Below are positions 57,670 through 64,000 of a DNA stretch of 64,000 nucleotides, piece after piece. Under the pieces are notes generated by a model, which worked only from the letters and a program-made list of their open reading frames with translations, made no database searches and was not told where the DNA came from. The translations under genes were made by a program, and so were the position numbers. This DNA is from Cladocopium goreaui (lineage: Eukaryota; Sar; Dinophyceae; Suessiales; Symbiodiniaceae). Numbering within the stretch: the first letter of the stretch is position 1; every line of letters begins with the position of its first letter. The DNA lies in the NCBI GenBank assembly GCA_947184155.2, contig CAMXCT020000484.1:108325-172324 (forward strand). Direction: 5' to 3'.

Positions 57670-60600
57670 TTCAGGTGCGTCGTACTAATCCCACCCCCGA
57701 CACCGTTTGGGCTCTTGCCGGAGTAATTTTGATCCCTATTTCTTTCATCCTTATTTGTTTTTTATCCTTATTTTGTTTTTTTTATCCTTCTCCCCTTGCA
57801 AAGGCACGGTGGCAACCCGAAGGTCTTCGAGGTCATGGAGCATTTGAGGAGCGAAAGGAAAACAAGCAAACAAGAACCTGCGTGCAAGGTTTATTCAGTA
57901 CTTTAAGCAAAAAGCTTGACATAAAGCGCCACTGCTTCCGGAGCTGTGCCAACACGTTGTTACGTGCGCGTAAGTTTTGGTTACATGAAATCCTCCAAAG
58001 AGCCTTTAAATCGGCATGTCAGATTGCAACTGAGGGTGGGGATAACTCGAAGCAGTATTATTCATTCTTTAATAATACAAACCTGTCCACGTCTTTCTCG
58101 GAAGAAAGCAAAGTCAGAAAGCTATCTGTTGGTGTGTATAGCCATGAATTTGGCAACTAGTGAATAGCTAAGCAATATAACAAACATTGTGAACACAGAA
58201 ACCGACAACGTTCTACCATTTCTTCGAGAAGCCCGCCTTGTGAGGTTGCAAAGGACACCCAAGTCACATTTCCAGATGCAGAAAGAGGTACGTTTGGAAC
58301 AGGTACAAAAGTCGCGAAAGTTGCCGAGGTCGCAGTTTGTTGCCCGGCACGTTCACACTGGAATCGTCCTAGGGCACAGAACTCCTGCCTCATATGCTGC
58401 GAAGCTTCATGAGATTATGATTGAGCAATTTTTGACCGCATGACTTTGCCTCTGTGCAAGTCGCTAAAGTATACGACATGCCCTCGGCGATCAGTGTTCC
58501 CTGTTTTGAGCTGCGAGGCTTGGGTATCCCAGGGTCTTATCAGAGTTCCATCACAGATTTGGTCAAACAAGCATGTTATGTTTGGCCGACCAAAGACTCT
58601 CGGTAGCGAACATGGAAAGCAGGTGGCGAAGGCCACCTTGCATGTGTCTTTCGGGGCCAATGTGCACACGGCCAGTTATTTGGGTGATACAGGTCAAGTG
58701 GGTAACCACCAGGCTCCTAGTGGCCTGGTGAAGTTGATGCGACTGTCAGATCTGCATTACAAGACCGCGAGAGCGCCCTGCACTTCACCTTGGTAAGCTT
58801 CTTGGCCAGCTGGACTGACTACCGTTGGAGTCGAACCAATCCCAAGGCGCTGGCAACATGCGGCAACTCTTCCACAAGGACTGTGCCTGATATGCTTCTG
58901 GTGTGAGGGTCTTTGTTGCCGGTGCACAGTCCTTTAAACAGTTCCAGCACGCCTGAAATACCACATGCACTGCGGAGTTTCAGGGCCACAGAGATGCAAA
59001 CAGTGTATAATTGCTGATTTTTGTGATGTTAAAAGACACTGTCTAAACCTTAGCTTGGTGGAGCCTTCGGCCAAACCAGCCAAGCCGAATGTCACTAGAG
59101 GACAAGGTGAAGACTTAACAGATACGAGTGAGTTGCGCCTTTGGAGGCAGGTGTCTACAACCAAAGGCTGTTGTTGGACGGCAAGACAATGGAGTCTGCC
59201 AATCACGCTTTGCAGTTTCTGGCGAGATTCGGATCTGGAAGACTCTTTCCGAGCATGATTCTCAAGATGAAGCCGTGTCAGTCCGTTTGGTTCAATATGA
59301 CATTATGGCAAATGGGCAAGAATTAACGATAAATGTGTAAATCCACCATCTGCCGACAATGGCCTGATGCTTCAAACATCAGTGAAATTCCTCTATGTCC
59401 GCACGGCTTCACTGTGCCACTGTTCAGCAGTAACAACATCACTTTCAGCTGTGGAAGTCAAATCTCAAGTTGTGCACACAAGTCTTGAATGTCAGAACTG
59501 GGAACACCACGCCACTGGAAGCATCCCAGGGCAGAGTGTAGAAGTGCAAATATGTCCAGTAATTATAGTGTGTCTGTAGAATCCTCATGTGCAAAAGGTG
59601 TGTGGCAGGACATATGCATCTGCTTTGGCATCTGCCAAACGCATGCGGTCACTTGGTTGCGGACTCTAAGACTCTAAGAAGTGCTTGCTGGTGCCCGAGC
59701 GAAGTACCTCTGTCTGCTTGGCAAGTTGTCTTCACCTCAAAAACCAACATCTCATTCTCATTTTCACGTTCTTTGTATGTTCCAGTAGTGTCGACACTTG
59801 CCTATGAACGCTTGTCTTGCCTTGTGCTCACCTTTATGCCCCTTCTGTGGCTAGCTTCCAGATGCGACGGACTCACATGTTCGTCAAAGCCCCGTTGACC
59901 GTCGAGACCACCTTGAACCAACGATGCAGCTCCTTTGGCCAACTGCCAAATGCAGCAGACTCATCCGTTCAAGTTGTTGGCTTCTGCAAACCACAAAACT
60001 CTTCAGCAGCGTACAAGCTGGTGCCCTCGTGAGCTGCGCACGCCCACTGTTGGGAACAAATGTTGGCTTCCCTGCAAAACACACTACTCAGTCAGCTGTG
60101 AGTTTGACAGCAAGGGGGTGAGGACAGGATTGATCTGGCATGATCTATCTCGCTGACAGAAGCTCCTTCCTTGAGCGATAAAATCCTTGCTTCCTGCTAA
60201 CATCTGCAAACATCATGATCTCGGACAAATCAGCTCCCGATAGAATCCGTCCCTAAGACGCAAGCGTGAAAAAGCACCTCTCGTGATGGTGGCTGAAGAG
60301 GCTGTCTTCACCAAACAAGATTCCCAAGCTTGAGGAGAGCTCAAGAGCTGAGCCCATTGTGTATCGTTGCAAAGACGACTTGAAATTGCAGGAAATGAAA
60401 AGTTTTGATATGTTTGCAATTTGTCGGTTTTCTTTGTTTTCGCCCTATTGCATTCCTGTTCCAGGCGCAAAATTCGTGCTTTTGGTGCCTGTGGCCGGTG
60501 GTTGGTGACTACGTCATCTGATTCCTCTACAGGCGTTGGTGAGACCGGCATGTGGATTGCAAGCGCTGGGATTTGGTCTTTCTGCCATGCCACGTGGCAT

Positions 60601-61150
60601 TGTTCTTTGGATGTATATCTCAAGAAGCCTTCCGTTGGAAGAGTGCCTCAAAGCCTCACAATGCGCTCGTCCTGGTTTCTCAGGAAGGAGGTCGAATGAA
60701 GGCAAGATTCCATCGTATTTTCTTATTCACCTCCTTTTCGGATCCTTGGACCACCACATACCAGCCGTGCCAGTTAGGAGTTCACTGCCGAGGTCTTGCC
60801 GTCCTCACACTCTGTTGAGCAAAATGCGGCACTCAGAGGGGGTCTCCTGGTATCATCACCATGACCGTCCTCAAGGCGGACATACCACCCTTGTTGAGTG
60901 TGGGCCTGCTGGAACATTTGAAAGCACAGATCGACTTGGAGAACAACATCATCCATTCTGCAGGAACACAGTTTTGAGACTTAACTTTTCTGAGGGTCAT
61001 TGCTTCGCGGAATGAATTAGCCGCGTCAAGATACTGGGATGAACTCATAGAGTTGGATGCAGCCTGTTTTCAGTGAATCCAACTATTCCTTGGACTTCTG
61101 GACACATAGTGTCATAGTGTGCACTGATGCGAGGTTTTGACACGAAACTT
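57670..61150. other. unassigned DNA with a few coding-like frames
   Basis: Plus-strand frames at 58189-58443 (NVLPFLREARLVRLQR) and 59141-59326 (NQRLLLDGKTMESANHAL), and minus-strand frame 58415-58669 (GNTDRRGHVVYFSDLH), have balanced composition. They lack known motifs and clear splice boundaries. No repeat array seen. Confidence 0.3.
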
Positions 61151-61159
61151 CGGCTGCTT

Positions 61160-61640
61160 TCAGGCCGGAAACATGATGGTTCTCTCGAGTTGGGGCGAGA
61201 TGGGAACCAGCAGAGTCTGAAGAACTTTGGCTGGTCCACCGATGCCCGTCGGAATCATCGGAGGGACATCAACTTCGAGTGCCTGCAATCCACAGCACTC
61301 CAATCTCTTCTTCAAGCCCTTGGCGGCTTCGGCCCCAATCAAATCTTGGGTTGCACCAATGTCCAGAATGGCCTCTCCGGATGGAATGGTCAGGAAAGAT
61401 GGACACAAAGCGAGCGACTCGTGACTCGTCCAGGCGCTTTCAAGACTTGCAAATTTGAAACTCTCCAAAATGAATGTTGCATCCGCAGAGCCCTCCAAGG
61501 CATTGTATGAGGTTTGCAACCCGGCACTGTGGACCGGCACACTTTCGGGTTTCTTCTGAGATTTGCCTGAACCCCTTCTGGTCTCAGATTGGGTGCTCCA
61601 ACTTCAGTCGTTGCTTGTCTCCTTGCATTAAACAAAGACT
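61160..61640 (-). pseudogene. retroelement aspartic protease fragment
   Basis: The frame 61160-61540 contains SGEAILDIGATQDLIGAEAA, a retropepsin active-site motif in which DIG stands for D(T/S)G. It is followed by VPPMIPTGIGGPAK and LQTLLVPISPQL, matching the flap and second-strand region of dinoflagellate retroelement proteases. Upstream comes LQTSYNALEGSADATFILES. No RT, integrase or LTR is found next to it, so it is a fragment. It belongs to a family different from the copia element at 48-55 kb, whose protease motif is LDCGATASA. Confidence 0.6.
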
Positions 61641-61689
61641 GTGAATTGGTTCTTGGTTCAGCCGGAGTGGCAATGGACCTTATCCAATT

Positions 61690-61880
61690 TTCCGGACTTC
61701 AAAACAGAACGTAAACGGGGCATGGAAGATGCCCTCTCCAGTTGCGACTCGTGACTGGTCCACTCTCGAAAGTGATTGGTGCATCGGCAAAGCCCTCCAA
61801 GGCATTCTACGAGATTTGCAACGAGGCACTTTGGACTGGCAGACTTTCTTCTTCCTTCTTCTTCTAAGATCAGATAGAGC
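61690..61880 (-). pseudogene. second, degraded copy of the NALEG segment
   Basis: The peptide NALEGFADAPITFES here parallels NALEGSADATFILES at 61460-61505. The DNA around both (GCCCTCCAAGGCATT, then TTTGCAAC) is alike, and the copy carries a stop just upstream. It is a duplication of the segment next to the protease fragment. Confidence 0.5.
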
Positions 61881-61959
61881 CTCTGGTGGTCTCAGATCTG
61901 GTGCTCGCACTTCAGTCATTGCTTGTCTCACGACATACAACAGAAAGTGCATGTCAGCG

Positions 61960-63200
61960 GTTGGTCCAGGGGAAATAGCGATTGACGTCTCGTTTTACGG
62001 AACTCAAAATTTAAAACGGAAACGACTTGCTGACTCCACCGTAAATTGTGCAGCTTTGTTTGTCTCACTTGGCAGTTGGCAGCAGCAAACACCCGATTGT
62101 GCAGGGATGAACGGTTGGCTAAATGTGGTACCTCAAAACAATGCTTTTTCGTTGCAATACTTCTCTGGGAACAGGGTTTTCTTCTCAGATCGACGAGCGT
62201 CGGCTGCCCTGATGCTTGAAATTGCAATGTGACCAGGCCACTCCTTGGCAAAATCTCTGGTCCCACTTCATGCCTTTCAAGCCTGGGCTGCCCCAGTCCA
62301 TGGCTGCTACTCCTACACAGATGCAAGGCTACTTCCGCACAAATCTAAGCCCTATCCTCCGCAGCTCCTGCTGGTTCTGTGGAGAAATGTCATACTTCCA
62401 CCTCTTTGGCAGTCTTGATTAGCAAATGCCATGCCCAGTTAGAGAGTAAACAAAAGCAGGAAACTGATCTGATCTGGAGGTCGTAGCGATAAAACTGTCA
62501 TTTAGTTCTGAAGTTTTATCTGCAGGAAAGATTCGAGGCTGCGCACACATTGCGAGCTGTGTCTTGCTGTGACAAAGACACGCCCACTCCATTTTGACGT
62601 TATTTTTACGTCGAGTAAGGAGTTGGGCTGCCACACAAATACTTCCCTTTTGTTTGCAAGCTCCTACAGGTCCAGTCTGCCAGACCATGACTTTTATCGT
62701 ATTGCAGAACGACTTATCATGCGGCTGCCCCGGACTACGGTACCGTAGCATCCGTAGCAGCTTTTGCTAGCAAAGAGCTTGCTTAGTTGAATATGTTAAA
62801 TGCAAATCTTTCTCCTCCTCTTTTGGGGATCTTGGGACTTTGATGGTCGTAAACAAGATGAAGCTACATGTTTCAATGATTCTTCCAGCAGCTTGTCTTC
62901 TTCCAGTCGCAAGGTCCAAAACCTAAATGACCCCACTCGCTCGTGGCAAAAGAGCCCAGCGAAATCTCTCGGATGCGCTGCTAAACATCAGCTTGCTTTG
63001 GCCAGTTCATCGGCCGACCTTTTTTGCGAAAAGAGCATCTGCTTGGGAACCTTCGTACCCAAAAGTGTGTTTGTGCGGAATTGACACAGGTTCACGTTTT
63101 ACTGCTTGAATTATAACCAAAACATTCACCTTCATGTCCGAGTCAGGTTGGACTGCCAAAAACCCGGTAAGGTGCATAATATCCGAGTGCTTAACAAGTT
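61960..63200. other. unassigned DNA
   Basis: Several 60-130-codon frames on both strands, none with motifs. A short minus-strand stretch QKRSADELAKAS near 63000-63040 is coding-like but not delimited. Confidence 0.3.
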
Positions 63201-63212
63201 CCACGCTTTGAT

Positions 63213-63326
63213 CTGAACGTAGACCGGGTCAACTTTTGAGCAACTCTGTCGCCGGAACTTGTCCAGTCTTGACGCAAATGCTCCATCAATAATGAAGTCC
63301 AAGGCCACGTCCACGTTGCAACCGTC
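63213..63326 (-). CDS. putative 114-nt exon
   Basis: A CAG acceptor (63327-63329) is followed by 38 codons reading DGCNVDVALDFIIDGAF, ASRLDKFRRQSCSKVDP and VYVQ, ending in CAG. The frame continues open for some distance (IKAWNLLSTR), so the 3' edge is uncertain. Composition is strongly coding-like. Function unknown. Confidence 0.4.
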
Positions 63327-63799
63327 CTGTGAACTTGGGCTAACTTGCGCCAAAAAATGTGTAAATCTGGCCACGTGGTTATGTTTGGATCTGGAGAACA
63401 AAAACATACATTCACCTTGAGTAACTACTTGCCAAATGTTTTTTAGACTCTCCTGCAGCTTGTTATGAGGTCCATGTAACAAATTCACACCAGAAATGAA
63501 AGTTCATCCAGCAGAATCCATCCAAAGAATCCTTCATAGCGACGCTGAACTTTCTCTAGATGCGCGCGTGTTTCTTCGCTGAGCATCTCTCAAGCATAGG
63601 CCTCAAATCCATCATGACAATTATGCACATCTGATTCAATTTGCTGAAATCACCTCTGCTCTACCTGTAACTACCTCGCTTGATGATGGCTGCCCCAAAG
63701 AGAATCCAAAGTGCATTTCCCACACACGCATGTAGACAATCACTAGAAATATACAAATGCAATATGTATCAAAGTATGAACCTGCGTCCTTCTTTCTGT

Positions 63800-63960
63800 G
63801 ATGGGAATTCAAACAATGGCTCGAAAAGACTCTCCATGCAATCATGCCGCACAAGAATCTGACTGCCAAGGCACTTTGGGAACTTTGGGAAAAGCTCAGA
63901 AAGGATGGTGTTTTGTGCAAAGGAACGGGCAACAATACCACAGTCTTCCACATGATGCAG
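63800..63960 (-). CDS. putative exon at the right end
   Basis: The frame reads VEDCGIVARSFAQNTILSE, LFPKFPKCLGSQILVRHD and CMESLFEPLFEFPSQKE. Balanced composition suggests coding sequence, and it lies on the same strand as the exon at 63.2 kb. Boundaries and family unknown; the gene may continue beyond the window. Confidence 0.35.
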
Positions 63961-64000
63961 GAAATATGAGTGGATAAGACATTGAATCATGCGCGAGCCG

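Noticed and set aside
58815-58860. tRNA-like T-loop (GGTTCGACTCC on the minus strand)
   Set aside because: The T-arm consensus is present, but no matching acceptor strand, D-arm or anticodon arm can be drawn at the right distance.
59141-59326. Ubiquitin-like motif (NQRLLLDGKTME)
   Set aside because: Resembles the QRL...GK.L segment of ubiquitin-like folds, but the rest of the frame does not fit and no boundaries are visible.

Overview
This window looks like nuclear DNA from a dinoflagellate, most likely a Symbiodiniaceae-type alga. That is inferred from several signs together: almost everything with protein-family character lies on the minus strand; short GC-rich exon-like islands sit in AT-richer DNA; there is a near match to the dinoflagellate spliced leader; TTTAGGG-type repeats are present; the Ty1/copia element has the dinoflagellate style of polyprotein; and more than half of the window is satellite, microsatellite or duplicated sequence. 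There are no bacterial operons, rRNA genes, convincing tRNAs or CRISPR arrays.

Layout. 1-2.2 kb: low complexity and unassigned DNA. 2.25-3.14 kb: 5'-truncated LINE fragment (minus), followed by a short satellite and a 0.6-kb TTTAGGG-derived block. 4.4-9.7 kb: a chain of coding-like islands on the minus strand, several with splice sites, read as one or more intron-rich genes of unknown function. 10.55-15.47 kb: a nearly 5-kb intronless minus-strand reading region for a roughly 1,600-residue zinc-motif protein with a KptA/Tpt1-like RNA 2'-phosphotransferase domain, broken by about six single-base frame changes. 16.3-19.2 kb: a second set of exon-like islands (minus). 20.4-23 kb: three different tandem repeats. 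26.2 kb: a 140-bp MITE. 27.8-33 kb and 43-46 kb: repeated fragments of one gene-like unit, whose conserved peptides recur and whose (GCT)n tract encodes a polyalanine run of variable length. 34.8-43 kb: 730-bp satellite with higher-order structure. 46.5-47.6 kb: 98-bp satellite. 47.778-55.289 kb: a 7.5-kb Ty1/copia retrotransposon (minus) with both LTRs and a 5-bp target duplication. 55.3-57.6 kb: simple repeats. 57.7-64 kb: mostly unassigned, with a retroelement protease fragment at 61.2-61.6 kb and two exon-like stretches near the right end.

The best leads are (1) the copia element, whose pol carries an extra Rossmann/cytosine-methyltransferase-like region between protease and integrase, (2) the KptA-like zinc-motif protein, and (3) the expanding polyalanine/GC-rich tract inside the duplicated gene-like units. 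The frame changes in (1) and (2) are mostly single-base changes, several at short homopolymers, so pseudogene decay and assembly indels must be told apart. All names rest on motifs read by eye; no database search was possible.
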